Assembly: GCA_023374025.1 (NCBI GenBank)
Contig: SIJG01000025.1
Span: forward strand, 62,001 to 126,000
DNA: 64,000 bases
Reading direction: 5' to 3'
DNA from: Heterodera schachtii
Lineage: Eukaryota > Nematoda > Chromadorea > Rhabditida > Heteroderidae
The notes under the pieces are model-generated. The model searched no databases, was not told the DNA's origin, and was given only the letters and a program-made list of their open reading frames with translations. Below are positions 13,526 to 25,164 of this stretch, one piece after another (within the stretch, counting starts at the first letter, position 1; every line of letters begins with the position of its first letter). Both the position numbers and the translations under genes were made by a program.

Positions 13526-14156
13526 CTAAAAACGCCCCTTAAAGTACCTCTCAACTTCGCGCAACATGGCCAACTTCCTGCGCTGTTCCTGTTGATGTTG
13601 CTTTACCATGTCCAAATAGGCTACACGGTCGTACAAATCAGTGTCAGGCTTAACTCATTTTTTGTCAATTTATAAAATTCTTTATTTTAGAAAAAATATT
13701 AAAAAAAACTCTCGAAAATTTTTCGAAATAACTCAAGTAAACAAATTTTCAAGTTTTTATTTATTTTTGTGGATATTCAGCAAATTTTGTTTTTGGTAGT
13801 ATTTAGGTTATCAAAAAAACTTTAAAACCCATTTATTTTAATTTTTTCTCAAATTTTTTATTTTTTTTTTTTGCGGTGATGTGAAGTGCCGACGTCGTTT
13901 TGGCCGGCAACGATCTTATACAATCCCTTTTTTAAATAACTATAGATAAATAAAATAGATTTAAAATAGGATTTTGGTCCTCCTTTTAGGCCCATTTAAA
14001 GCGTATGTTTAATTTTGAAAAAAAATTGGATCCCATCAAATTTTTAATGAAAAATTTTTGTTGTTTTTTTTTTGAAAACGGCGGTTGGCATAACAAACCA
14101 ACCTCGTCCAGGCCAAGTACAATCCGCTCAATTTCCTCAAATTCTTCGTCCGACAT
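13526..14156 (-). CDS. Small acidic N-terminus / basic helical protein, unknown function
   Basis: I do not recognise this gene. Three minus-strand exons fit in phase 0: 14103-14156 starts at an ATG and encodes MSDEEFEEIERIV followed by LGLDE; 13894-13914 encodes IVAGQND; 13526-13648 encodes a helical, Gln- and Arg-rich end, YDRVAYLDMVKQHQQEQRRK, finishing EVERYFKGRF and stop. Donors are GTTGGT and GTCGGC and acceptors are ATAAG and TTAAG. The product would be 65 residues with no signal peptide or membrane segment, probably a short coiled-coil protein. The first and last exons look convincingly coding; the middle exon is the weakest, and another exon arrangement is possible. Confidence 0.5.
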
Positions 14157-15040
14157 TTTTTTGGGCCAGCAAAGTTCAGCAGTGATTCACTTTTCTTGTG
14201 TGCCAAATGCCATATTGGCCATCGCAAAAATGCCAAAAAAAAATTGGCACAATTTCACCCCACAAAAATTTTGGCCGAACCGGAAATTTTTTGGGTCGGA
14301 AAAGGGCAATTTTAGAGCAGAAAAAATGCGCTCGTTTTATGGCACATTTTTACTCATCCACCTTTACAATTCATGGAAGTACATTATGTCCGCCGGATGT
14401 AGACACATAAAATTTTGTTATGACATTTAAACGATGGGCAAAAAAAAAAAATTTGAGAAATTTGTAAATTTAATTAGTTTTTTCTTTAATTTCAGCAAAA
14501 TTGTCTAATATTTTTTTTCAAGTGTAAAATCAATTCATTTAATTATTATTATTATTTCCTTTATAATTGGCGAAAATGCTTTGAAACATGGCTCGAAATT
14601 TATCAAACATTTCAAAAGTTTTTAATTTATATTTTTTAAAATAATAATTTTTTCTTAAACAAAACTTTTGGCATTTAAATTGTTTCATTAATTCAAATTT
14701 AGTCCATAAAAACTAAATAAAAAATTTGAAAAATAGTTTTTTTTAATATTTGGCTAAAATATAAACATAAAAAATTATTTTCAAAAAATTTTCATGTAAT
14801 AAATCTCCCTGACAACCCTATTAAGAAGCTTATGGAAATACAAGTTTACTGCCCTTTAAAATGGAAGTTTCATACAAAAACTGTTTTCTTAAATTTTTTG
14901 ATTAAAATTATTTTGTTCAATTAGTATTTTTAAATCTTTCCATTTTTACATTTTTGTAAAAAAATTGTAGAAAATTTATTAAACAAAAAAGAATTAAAAT
15001 TATATAAATTTCCATTTTTGCATTTTATAATGATTTATTA

Positions 15041-15292
15041 ATGATCAAAATCAAATTTGACCAAATTCTTTACTTTTTTGCATTTTTATTTTGCCTTATT
15101 GTGCCATTGGTCCGAGAATCTACTGCATGGCCATCGCAGGGAACGGATTATATGTGCCAAAAAACCCCCAAAATATGTGCTAAAAACTCCAAAAAAAGGC
15201 CAAAATATGTGCAAAAACTAAAAAAAATGCTTAATAAATACGTGAATTTGTCAAAAAATCTCTTTTTTTTATCCATTTCGCTAGCAAAATGA
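15041..15292 (+). CDS. Candidate small secreted peptide, 83 residues
   Basis: This is an open frame from an ATG with a typical signal-peptide start (hydrophobic stretch FFAFLFCLIVPLV at residues about 12-24). A short Lys-rich tail follows, with two Cys residues and repeated CxK-type motifs (MCQKTPKICAKNSKK). No family is recognised. The Lys-rich tail is what translated poly-A-rich DNA tends to give, so the signal peptide is the only positive evidence. It may be a single-exon effector-like gene or chance. Confidence 0.3.
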   Translation: MIKIKFDQILYFFAFLFCLIVPLVRESTAWPSQGTDYMCQKTPKICAKNSKKRPKYVQKLKKMLNKYVNLSKNLFFLSISLAK

Positions 15293-15678
15293 TAATCAAA
15301 AAAAAAAATATTTTTCTCACTCTCTAGGATTTATTAATTTTCTGAATTTTTTTTTGCTAAAATTTAAATTTGCCATAAAAATGAAAAAAGTCTGCCATTA
15401 AAAGGTCAAAAAGTGTAAAAAAAAAAAAGGAAAAATTTTGTTCATTTTTGAACAAGTTTTGCCAAGAATTTGAATGTAAAAAGCTAAGTTTTAAAAAAAA
15501 AACCAAAATTTTCCAAAAAAAAATCCCAAAATATGAAAAACTCGCCTCTGATTGAAAGGAAAACAAGAAAAAATGCTATTTTTGAGCTTTTCATGCGATA
15601 TGCGCAAAAAAAAATATGTAAAACATAAAAATCCGTTCCGTGGCATAAGCATGCTTTAAAATTACTAAAAAAATAATT

Positions 15679-16040
15679 GGGGGCTTTCGAATGCCAAATT
15701 TGGCTAATATTCTTAAACAGTAGAGGATGGAGCTTTCGAATGCCAAATTTGGCTAATATTCTTAAACAGTAGAGGATGGAGCTTTCGAATGCCAAATTTG
15801 GCTAATATTCTTAAACAGTAGAGGATGGAGCTTTCGAATGCCAAATTTGGCTAATATTCTTAAACAGTAGAGGATGGAGCTTTCGAATGCCAAATTTGGC
15901 TAATATTCTTAAACAGTAGAAGGATGGAGCTTTCGAATGCCAAATTTGGCTAATATTCTTAAACAGTAGAAGGATGGAGCTTTCGAATGCCAAATTTGGC
16001 TAATATTCTAAGAGTAGAGGGAGGGAGCTTTCGAATGCCA
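15679..16040. repeat. 49-bp minisatellite, about 7 copies
   Basis: The unit begins GGAGCTTTCGAATGCC and continues AAATTTGGCTAATATTC, TTAAACAGTAGAGGAT. It is a variant of the large 30.6-41.8 kb satellite and keeps its core palindrome GCCAAATTTGGC. The array ends about 450 bp upstream of the first kinase gene. Confidence 0.9.
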
Positions 16041-16488
16041 AAAAATTTCAACGCTTAATAAATGCGTTGATTTTTATGCCTGACAATCAGTCACTCTTTT
16101 CCACTAAATTTCTTTTTTTTTTCTAATGCAAATTTCTCAGCCCATAAAAATTTTTATTCAAATAATAAATTTAACAATAAAATAGATATTTTGAGTTTTC
16201 GATATTACCCTTGTCTTTTGTCTTAATTAATTATTAAATTAAATGAATATAAATTTAATCAACATAAAATTTGAAAACATTTTTAGTAACAAAAGACAAA
16301 CCCTGGCAGATCAAAATCTTTTCATTTTATTAGTGGGACGCCCAAAATTTTATCTTTAGAAATTAAAAGACCGTGCATAATTAATTTTGAATTCTCTTCA
16401 TAATTATTATAAAAAAAATATATATATATATTAAAAATTATCTTCCATTTTAAAAATCATTGAACTTTCAAGTTTTTAGCCAATCGAA

Positions 16489-19400
16489 ATGAATGCCATT
16501 CCAAGAAAAATGTTATTATTATTTTTATTTTATTTTCAAATTTCAACAATTTTATCTGACCAATTTTGTCGAAATTTTAACATTAAATCAATGAAAAAAT
16601 TGACTTATACTTCAGCCCAATGGAATATGCCAATTGAAATTAAAGTTGCAGCTGATCAATTAGGTGCAGGAGCATCGGGACAAGTAAGAACATTAAGAAT
16701 TAATTAAATTAATATGGTATAAGTCAATTAATATTAATTGTTTCATTGGTTCAATAATTACAAGATAATTAAGTATGTTAACAATATTTAGCAACTTATA
16801 ATCAACATGACGAACAAATTTTTTTAGATTTTCATTGGCTACACCGGAAAAAAAAGTGGGCAAAATCTGCCGAAACAGAAATGTGTTGCCATAAAATTGT
16901 ACGGCAATAATCAAAGACATTTTTATAATGGCACAAATGTTTTGAGAAAATTAAAGCATTTTGATGCAAAAAATGAGCACATTGTCAACATGATGGACTA
17001 GTAAAATAAAATATTAAATTAGCATTAAAAAATAATTTAAATTTACCATTTTTAGTGGCCAAATTATGCCAAATCAAATTTTACCTTTGGGGTTTTTGAC
17101 CATTTTGGAGCTGGGCCAAATGAGCTTGGACCAAGAATTGCAACGTGGTAAAACAAAAAGATCAAAGAATCAACTGATCACTATGGTAAAAGATATTGTG
17201 AGCACTTTGGATGTTTTGCACAAAGGTTATTAACTAATTAGTTTATTAATTAATTATTAATTAATTGTCAATAATCGAGTTAACGATTCTAAATTAAAAT
17301 TATTTAATTAATGTGAATAATATGAAAAACTGTTCAAAGACAAAATAACGGTGCGGCATACTATAGTCTGGCCGGTATAATCTGAGCCAAGTTTAAAGCG
17401 TCATAACTTTTTTCTCAGCTGGCCAAATTTTATAAATTTGGCATCATCCGAAAGCTCTTCATGTTTAGAAGCGAAGCTTTTGATAGGGTATATCTAAGAG
17501 ATTGAACAGCTTATTAAAAAAAAGTCAGAATTTTTGCATATTTTTGCTTATATCTTTTTTATTTCTCGGTATATCTTTGTGTCTTTTGGAAAGCCAATAG
17601 AGCTTGTTAAGAGAATTCGAATGATCCAAGTTTTTTGGATTTGGTCAACAAATAAAAAAGTTATGATGCTCTACACTTAAAATAATTAATTATTTTAAAT
17701 TTATTTCTGTCTGATCCGTTCCCTACATATTTTGTTGAAATTAATTTTAATTTTCTTATTTAAGTTGCAATGCATTTGGACTTCAAGCCGTTAAATTTGC
17801 TGTTATTTAAAAAACTCAGTCTTTTTTCAACCACAGATGTAACAACAAAATTGACCGATTTTGATGGTAATTAAGGCCTAATTAATTAATTCGGCTTTTG
17901 ATTAAAATAGAATTAAATAATTCATATCCATTATTATTAATGATGTATTATGATTATGATTGAATTCAAAAATAAACTTATTTTCGTAAATCATTTTTTC
18001 TATAAATTTTATTTTGATAATTAATAAATTAAGGTTGTATCTTTTATGATGACGAATACCATCGAACTGGAAAAATTGATCCTAATTCTTTGATCGTCAC
18101 ATTTCTTTATACTGCGCCTGAACTATTAATGGTTATCCATTTTTAATTAAAAAACTACCGTATTCCATTTAAAGCAAGCTCAGAAACTGTAGAAAAAAGG
18201 GCGCTTTTCAACTCGTTACATAATCATAAATTCAACATTAAAATTTTTTTTTTTTTTGCATTTTATTTATCGAAATTTTAAAATTTATTACAAATATTTT
18301 TATTTTTTTAAAGCAAAGAAACTTCCAAGATCCAACAGAAGGCATATTGAACAAAATTGTTGAAAGAATTATTTCAGGAGTCAGTGGAATGGCCGGCATA
18401 GATGGAATAACTGTATGCATTAAATCTAACATTAAAAATATATAAATATAATTAATAAATTTCCAAAGCAATAAAATTTTGGTATAATCAAAATTAAATT
18501 TAGTTAATTCATATATAAAATAAATTATATTTTAGAAATGATATGTTCTTATAATTTAGAAGAAGATAAAAAAAAAGAATTAATATATGTTTTTATGAAA
18601 TTATAGGTTTTTAGGTGTAGTTCGCATTGCTAAATACCCAAAATGCATCCTAAAATTCGATTTGATTTAAAAAATTTTCAGGTGACTCCAAAAATGGACA
18701 TTTGGTCGGCTGGGATTACGATATATGAAATTATTTTCTCCAATTATTTTGTCATTGAAACAAATGCAATGACAATCAATCAAGGGGATTTATGGGTAAA
18801 AAAGAATTTAAAAAGTTATTTAATATTTATTTTCAGCCAAATTTGGCAAACAAAATGACACAAATTGGCGAATTGTACCGCAGTGCCAAATTGTTTGAGA
18901 ACCCTTCCGCTGTAACACCACAATTATTTGCCAAGCTTGATTTGCCAAATGAAAATTGGAATCCCGGCAGCAAGGATTGGTGGACACGCTATTCGGGAGT
19001 GATCTTGAACATTCTCGACATATGGAGCACACATGGAATGCCAGAAATTGCCTGCCTATTAGGCGTAAGTGTGGAAATTTTATTTGAATTAATGTTATTA
19101 GTGTAGTGTCAGGAATGGCACGGAATCCCGATTTCGGCATTTTCGGAGGTTGGAATTCCTATTTCGGGTTTCATAAACTTTTTATAGCCTTGGTATGTCA
19201 TCTCTGGGTATATAATTGCATATTTCGGCATTTTAGCTAAGGTCCTACCGAGTTATAACAATAAATACAATTTCAGAACATGTTGGATGTGAACCCAGAA
19301 AAGAGGATGACCGCCAAAGGGATCATCGATTATTTGGATGACAAATGCCGACCGATGCCACCGAAATTGGCACTGTTCGGCAGCATGACGGCTGATCAGA

Positions 19401-19573
19401 TACAAAATTTGTTGAACCCCGAAATTGATCGTTTGAAAAGGCTCGGAACGAAAAAAAGTGATCGATATTATAAATTGTTGAAGAAAATTGCGGAAAATTT
19501 AGCCAAAGCAAAGAAAGCGGAGGAGGATTTTCGTCAAAAATTGGCCACAAAAAAATTCATCTGTGAACAGTAA
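16489..19573 (+). CDS. Secreted protein kinase-like protein, copy 1 (9 exons)
   Basis: Exons: 16489-16683, 16828-17000, 17056-17225, 17765-17866, 18034-18131, 18314-18412, 18682-18795, 18837-19064, 19277-19573. All junctions keep frame and give 491 residues. Residues 1-23 form a signal peptide (core LLLFLFYFQISTIL). The kinase fold follows in order: glycine loop GAGASG, VAIK lysine, catalytic loop HLDFKPLN (Asp, Lys and Asn present; the usual HRD Arg is Leu), DFD in place of DFG, YTAPELL, DIWSAGITIYEI, and LDVNPEKRMTAKGI of the last subdomain. The C-terminus is a Lys-rich helix. Protein kinases normally act in the cytosol, so the signal peptide points to secretion, perhaps into a host; that is inference. 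The gene is duplicated at 25165-28285. Confidence 0.82.
17385..17690. mobile_element. Intronic inverted-repeat element in kinase copy 1
   Basis: AGCGTCATAACTTTTTT near the left end and AAAAAAGTTATGATGCT near the right end are inverse with one mismatch. It lies in the third kinase intron and recurs at the matching place in copy 2, so it was there before the gene duplicated. No target duplication was resolved. Confidence 0.45.
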
Positions 19574-20592
19574 AATGTTCATTTTCCATTATCATTTTTA
19601 GTTTATTTTTATTTTTTGCCTGTAAATTAAGTTGTTTTTTCCTTTTTGTAAGATAAATTTTCTTGCAAGCTTATTAAACAATAGTTTATTGAATATATTG
19701 TTGGCTTCCTGACAATTGGTGGTCAGTGGACAATCGGTCAAAACGTACATTTAAAATGCCGGATTTAATAAAAAAGGAAATAAATAATTTAATAAAAGTT
19801 AAACAATTAATTGTAAAAGTGGGTTTAAAATCATTTTAATTAGCTTTATATTTTTCCTGAAAATCAGTTAAATTAAATAACTTATTAAAATCTAGAAATG
19901 TTCTATAAAATTTCAAAAATGACTTTTTATAAAATTAATCACAAATTTATGAACAAAAGCAACACAAAAACTGCTTAATGGCACAAAAATGATTTGATAA
20001 AGAATTTAAGTTTTCAGTTTTTCTAAATTTAGATAATTAAATAATTAATTTGGCATATCAATTTGAAAAGTGTGAAGAAAGTTAGCTAATGCAAAATTTA
20101 TTTCCAAGCTTTTTTTAATACATATTTTTTATGTCCTTTTCAAAAAAATTTTTTACAATTTTTTAGCGTCATTTTCATTAAATTAAATTTAACATTTTAT
20201 GAAATCACCAATTTTTATTAATTTTAAAAATTTATTCAATTTTCTTTTCAGTTGGAAAATTTGTAATTTTGATTAGAAAAGATCAAACTAATAATACAAA
20301 ACAATCAATTATTTTGAAAAGCTTTAAACAGTAACATAATTAAATTGGTAAAAATTTCAATCAATCATTTTCATTGATACAATATTTTTATGAAAATTTC
20401 TCAATTATTTTTAATGAGAAATTTTTCAATCCCTTCGAATTTTTCTTCAGCTATTAAATTATCCGTTTTTAACGTGTTTTTGGCCTATCAGCCCACCCAA
20501 ACCATTATTATGCTCACAAAGGAAGGGTAGATATGAAGCTTTTCCTTTTTTAATTAACAATATCATTTTCAAATAATATGAAGCACTTATCT
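19574..20592. other. Kinase copy 1 downstream flank
   Basis: Part of this flank (to about 19830, including GGACAATCGGTCA) is repeated after kinase copy 2 and after the pseudogene copy. The remainder is AT-rich with no recognisable feature. Confidence 0.5.
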
Positions 20593-20668
20593 CCTTTTGT
20601 GGTCTAGTGGTTAATGCTTCCGCCTCACTTTTTTTTCATTTGGGTTCAATTCCCTACCATGTAATTGC
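20593..20668 (+). repeat. tRNA-derived sequence (tRNA relic or SINE head)
   Basis: GTGGTCTAGTGGTTAATGC matches a tRNA D-arm with A box, and GGGTTCAATTCCC matches a T-arm with B box, about 30 bases further on. The acceptor ends do not pair and the anticodon arm is interrupted by a T run, so this is a tRNA-derived SINE head or a tRNA pseudogene, not a working tRNA. Confidence 0.55.
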
Positions 20669-20708
20669 TTTTATTTTGCCTTTTTCTCTTTAAATCTTTA
20701 ATTTAAAT

Positions 20709-23166
20709 CAGGGCTCGGATCGAAAATTTTTCAAAATAAGAACATCAAGGCCAAAAAATAAGATTTTAGGGTCAAAAATAAGGACATTTCGCAAAATTGC
20801 TTCAAATCAGTTATTTTTACAATTTATTCGATCAAAAATGTATCAAATATTATATTTCTCACCTCCCATGATCATTTTTAACAATTTTGGTGAGGAAATG
20901 AGCAAATCATACATTTCGGGGCAAGTGAGATCGTAATTCAATTTGATTTGTGCCAGACTTTTCACGGTTTCGACTTTCAATGAATTGCGTACATCAGTCC
21001 ATTGCGCTGAACAAAGAGAGAAAACTCGCTCCACACATGCATTTGACACGGGAATTGAAAGAATTTTGCTGACAAGCAAAAGAAGACTGGGCAATTTCGC
21101 CTCAAAAAGCTTCATCCACTTCTGTTCAGCGTTCATTTCACTAAATTTCTCATCAGAAATTTTTTCAAGCGTCTCATTCAGTGCCGTAATTTCGTCAAAA
21201 AGTTCATTATCGTTCAATTCTGGCGCAATTTGCTCAGCCAAGCTCATCACTTCGGCGCGAGAAACTTTTTTTTCTTTGAGAGAAATCCATGCCAAATCCG
21301 TTGGAAAGCGCTCAACCCGAAACCATTTATCGACATAGGTAAGTGTTGATTGCAGAAAAGTCTAAAAATAAGAAAAGCTTAAAAAATCTCCAGATTAAAA
21401 ACCCGGAATGAGGCACGTAAATGAGTTGATTCATTAGGGTCCAAACGACGCAGCATTTGCGCGGTGATCATTCCGTAAAACTCCTCAGAGAAACGTTCTT
21501 CGATTTTCCGTTTAAAATTTGTCATTTCTTCAATTAATTCCGGCAAAATTGCGTTTTGCTTCTTAAAATAAATTAATATTTTATTAGAGAGGATTAATTC
21601 TGCCTGCAAAGCATCGATAGAGTGATTGAATATTGGCAGAATAACACTGAGAAATGTGACCACAGTTTTGGCCGAATCAGAAGCAAAAAAGTTGCGCAAA
21701 AGTAGAGGCCCATCGCTTGTGAAATAGTCGGCAAAAATGTCCCAAAGATGCAAAATTTTGTTCACCACCAACAGCAGTGTGGTCCAGCGTGTGGGCCCAT
21801 GAGTGTTCATTGTGATGAAATTTGCCTATGTAATAAATTGAAAGAATTGAAAACTATACAAAAAGAAAAAGAAAAACTTGAAATTCCTCGAAAATTTCTT
21901 TAAGTCTTTCCACTCTCTTTGTCGAATTCCGGAACTCAGATGCCAATTTGAAAACGATCGATTCAATATCGATAGGAAAATTGTCGGCGCCCTTCTTCGC
22001 TGAATTGTGCAAAATGTGTGCTGGGCACCCCACAGGAATGAGGTTGTTTCGGTGCGCTTTCAATTTTGTGTAAATATTCCGCTGGCCAGCAAGTTCTGCC
22101 CCCCCAAAGTTTGCGTTCACATTGTCGCCACAAAATGCCACAAGTAGCGCAATGTCTAATTTGTGCCGTTCCAAAATTTTAATTATCCAGTCATAAATCT
22201 GTAGAATATAAAAAATGTCCAATAAACAAAAAAATATGAATCAAACTTCGGCCGAAGTCTCTCCACTTAGAAATTGAAAAGGGAAGTCCGGTCATTTCCT
22301 GCAATGCAATAGATACTGAATGCGGAGCGAGTATTCCTAAATCCTTTTCAATTAATGATTTTAGGAATTTTAAGGAAAAACAACCAGTAGTAATTGCCGC
22401 GCATTTATTTTGTTTTGATCCGTAATTTGACGCAATTTTTGAATCAGGAAAAATTTTTGACAACAAATCTGAGACACAATCGGCCGATTTAAAGCTTTGT
22501 GCATGGCGCGCGGTGTGATATGCCCAAGCGCCTAAACAAATAAAGGCTATTTCTGATTTAATTTGTAATTCAACCTTCCGCTGCTGCTGTTTGACGGTCA
22601 AAATTCGTTGGTGCCGATTTGTTTGGCATGAATGCCGTGATTGCCAAAGCGGAATTTGCAGCTTTCGCTGCTTTTTTGTGTTTTTCCGTCTTCAGATGGT
22701 GAGGAATGGCCGCTTTGCCAATAGACAACAATGAAATGTCAAAATTGCATGGGATACAGTGCGCGAATTCATCTCCTGTTTTGCTTTTTGTGATCCCCTG
22801 AAATTCATTGGCATATTCACTTTTAAAAACATTTTTGCCCTTAGGCGGTGCCATTTGTTAGTATTAGTGAAGGTGCTAAATTAAAAACAAAAGAGAAAAA
22901 CCACAAATACAAAAATAATTAGACAAAATTAAAAGCAAAAAGGAAATTATAATGCAAAATTTAAAAATATTTTTCTTAAACAGTACGCCAATCAGAATTT
23001 ATAAAGAATTTTGACAGATTTTTCGGACAAGCGACAAATAAGAACAAAATAAGAACAATAGCCCGAAATAAGGACAAATCTTACAAATAAGCACATTTTT
23101 ATTTTGTAAGATTTGGACCCTCCAAATAAGGACAAATCTTATAAATAAGGACAGATCCGAGCCCTG
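20709..23166 (-). mobile_element. hAT DNA transposon, 2458 bp, intact ends
   Basis: The ends CAGGGCTCGGATC and GATCCGAGCCCTG are perfect 13-bp inverted repeats. The palindromic 8-bp target duplication ATTTAAAT flanks it at 20701-20708 and 23167-23174. Inside is a minus-strand transposase reading frame. Perfect ends and duplication suggest a fairly recent insertion. Confidence 0.93.
20843..22854 (-). pseudogene. hAT transposase, BED zinc finger and dimerisation domain, frameshifted
   Basis: The enzyme would cut and join the ends of this transposon. The N-terminus (22570-22854) has a BED-type zinc finger: CIPC near residue 33, then HHLKTEKHKK. The middle part (21854-22569) includes AFCGDNVNANFGG and GCPAHILHNSAKKGA, typical of the catalytic region. 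Next, 21379-21810 contains GPTRWTTLL. The last part (20843-21295) has the hAT dimerisation signature LSIPVSNACVERVFS. The frame changes inside a GCAGCAGCGG run near 22575-22595, where the two frames overlap; this looks like a one-base deletion. Short introns near 22205-22255 and 21811-21853 are likely, but the first is not cleanly in phase. The copy is probably inactive, unless the shift is an assembly error. Confidence 0.85.
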
Positions 23167-23387
23167 ATTTAAATATGTAAAAAATACATTTATACGTCGC
23201 TTTTTTTTTTGCATTTTTTATTTATACTAAAAAAATAATTTCTGATTAACCTATTTTGCATATGAATCAGCTAATCAGAAAATGTCCTCGCATTGAAAAT
23301 GATGTTTTTATTTATCCAAATGTGAATCGCAAATATGATAATTTTGATAGAAATGAATCAAACAAAGGAATTTTTCACACCATGCAC

Positions 23388-24103
23388 CAGGGGTGGGGCG
23401 CGCACAGAAAAATCCCGCGGTCGCGGATCGCGCATTTAAAAACTCAAAATTTTCCAATTTTTAAACCATTTTTTAAAACTTTTTTTTTAAATTTTCTTAT
23501 AAAAAATTAATTAAATCCCGACGCATATAAAATTTGGGAAGGGACTGAATGGGGAAGAGGGTGAGTCAGTGTTCAAATTTGCGATGGAGTTCCAGTCATG
23601 TAAAGCCTATGATTTTTTGTTTTTCAAACAGTTTTTTCGGCGCGATTTTTCTAAAAAACTTCTGGGAAGTGATGGGAGGGGGGTGGATCCGGCGGTGCCG
23701 ATAGGCGCCGCCGGAAAAAATTTTGAAAATTTCAGTGCAATTTGGTTAAAGTTTTGTAAAAAATGAACTATTTTGTGATTTAGAGACAAATTTTAAAGAA
23801 AAATTAAAATTTTTGTCAGCTCTAACGGGGAAAATTAGAATTTTGAAACGAATTTTTTAAGAAAAGAATCCAAGTATTCAAAAAAATTTATTTAATTTTC
23901 AATATTCAAAAAAACAATCGCTTCAAAAAATTTTCTTTATAAAAATTTTACGATCAAAAAATGCGCGGCGCGCCGCGCAAAAAAAATCCCGCGGTCGCGG
24001 ATCGCGCATCGCGGATTCAATTTGCCGCGGTCGCGGATCGCGCAAAAAAAACGCCGCGAATCGCGGATCGCGCATCGCGGATCGCGGTCGCGTCCCAGCC
24101 CTG
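23388..24103. mobile_element. hAT-type non-autonomous element, 716 bp
   Basis: The ends CAGGGGTGGGGCGCG and CGCGTCCCAGCCCTG are imperfect inverse repeats. The 8-bp direct repeat CCATGCAC lies at 23380-23387 and 24104-24111. The sub-terminal regions are tandem CGCGGATCGCG motifs. There is no transposase. The interior at 23650-23765 resembles the element at 1554-1980, suggesting a nested or shared origin. Confidence 0.85.
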
Positions 24104-24149
24104 CCATGCACATCTTGATAGTGGCGAACTTTTCTCATCTCCAGCAAGT

Positions 24150-24505
24150 ACAGTACGATTTTTAAATTTGGCATGATATTTTATAAAGTAGGAGTAATGG
24201 CTTTTCATTGCCAAATTTGGCATGATATTTTATAAGGTAGGAGTAGGGCTTTTGATTGCCAAATTTGGCATGATATTTTATAAAGTAGGAGTAATGGCTT
24301 TTGATTGCCAAATTTAGCATAATATGTTAAAGAGTAGGAGAGAGGGGGGTTTTGATTGCCAAATTTGGCTAATATTCTTAAACAGTAGAGGGAGGGAGCT
24401 TTCGAATGCCAAATTTGGCTAATATTCTTAAACAGTAGAGGGAGGGAGCTTTCGAATGCCAAATTTGGCTAATATTCTTAAACAGTAGAGGGAGGGGTCT
24501 TTTGA
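24150..24505. repeat. Short mixed satellite array upstream of kinase copy 2
   Basis: The left half has monomers of the large-array type (GGCATGATATTTTATAAAGT); the right half has the 49-bp type (GGCTAATATTCTTAAACAG) found upstream of kinase copy 1. The array is followed by CTAGAAAATTCGAATAAAAG, the same border that closes the 30.6-41.8 kb array. Confidence 0.88.
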
Positions 24506-25164
24506 TTGCCAAATATGTGAAAAATAAATTGTTTGAGAAACTAGAAAATTCGAATAAAAGGTAAAACAAATGTGAGAATACAAGCATAATATTTTTAAAG
24601 CAAAATATTTAAGAAGGAATTATTTTTGATTTAAAAATTATTCTAATTAATTAATGCAAAAAAAGTTAAAATCAAAATTTAATAATGCAAACAAAGCTAA
24701 AATCAAATATTTAATCAATTTTAAATTTTAAATTTTAAATTTTTTTTTTTTTTTACAACGGATAGTAAAATTGAAAATGGGACAATTTTGCACATCCCTC
24801 AGGACTTCGTAAAAGTTGGGTTTTAAAAAAATGACCAATTTAAGAAAATAAAAAATATAACCTACAAATAGGAAAACACAAAACCTAAAAAGGCTAATTT
24901 GTCTAATTTTTTTCTAATTTATTTTTTTTTGCCTTTTTAAAATAAATTTGAAAACATTTTTAGTAACAAAAGACAAACCCTGGCAGATCAAAATCTTTTC
25001 ATTTTATTAGTGGGACGCCCAAAATTTTATCTTTAGAAATTAAAAGACCGTCATAATTAATTTTGAATTCTCTTCATAATTATTATAAAAAAAATATATA
25101 TATATATTAAAAATTATCTTCCATTTTAAAAATCATTGAACTTTCAAGTTTTTAGCCAATCGAA

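Noticed and set aside
20593..20668. Functional tRNA gene
   Set aside because: A and B boxes are present, but the acceptor stem does not pair and the anticodon arm is broken by a T run.
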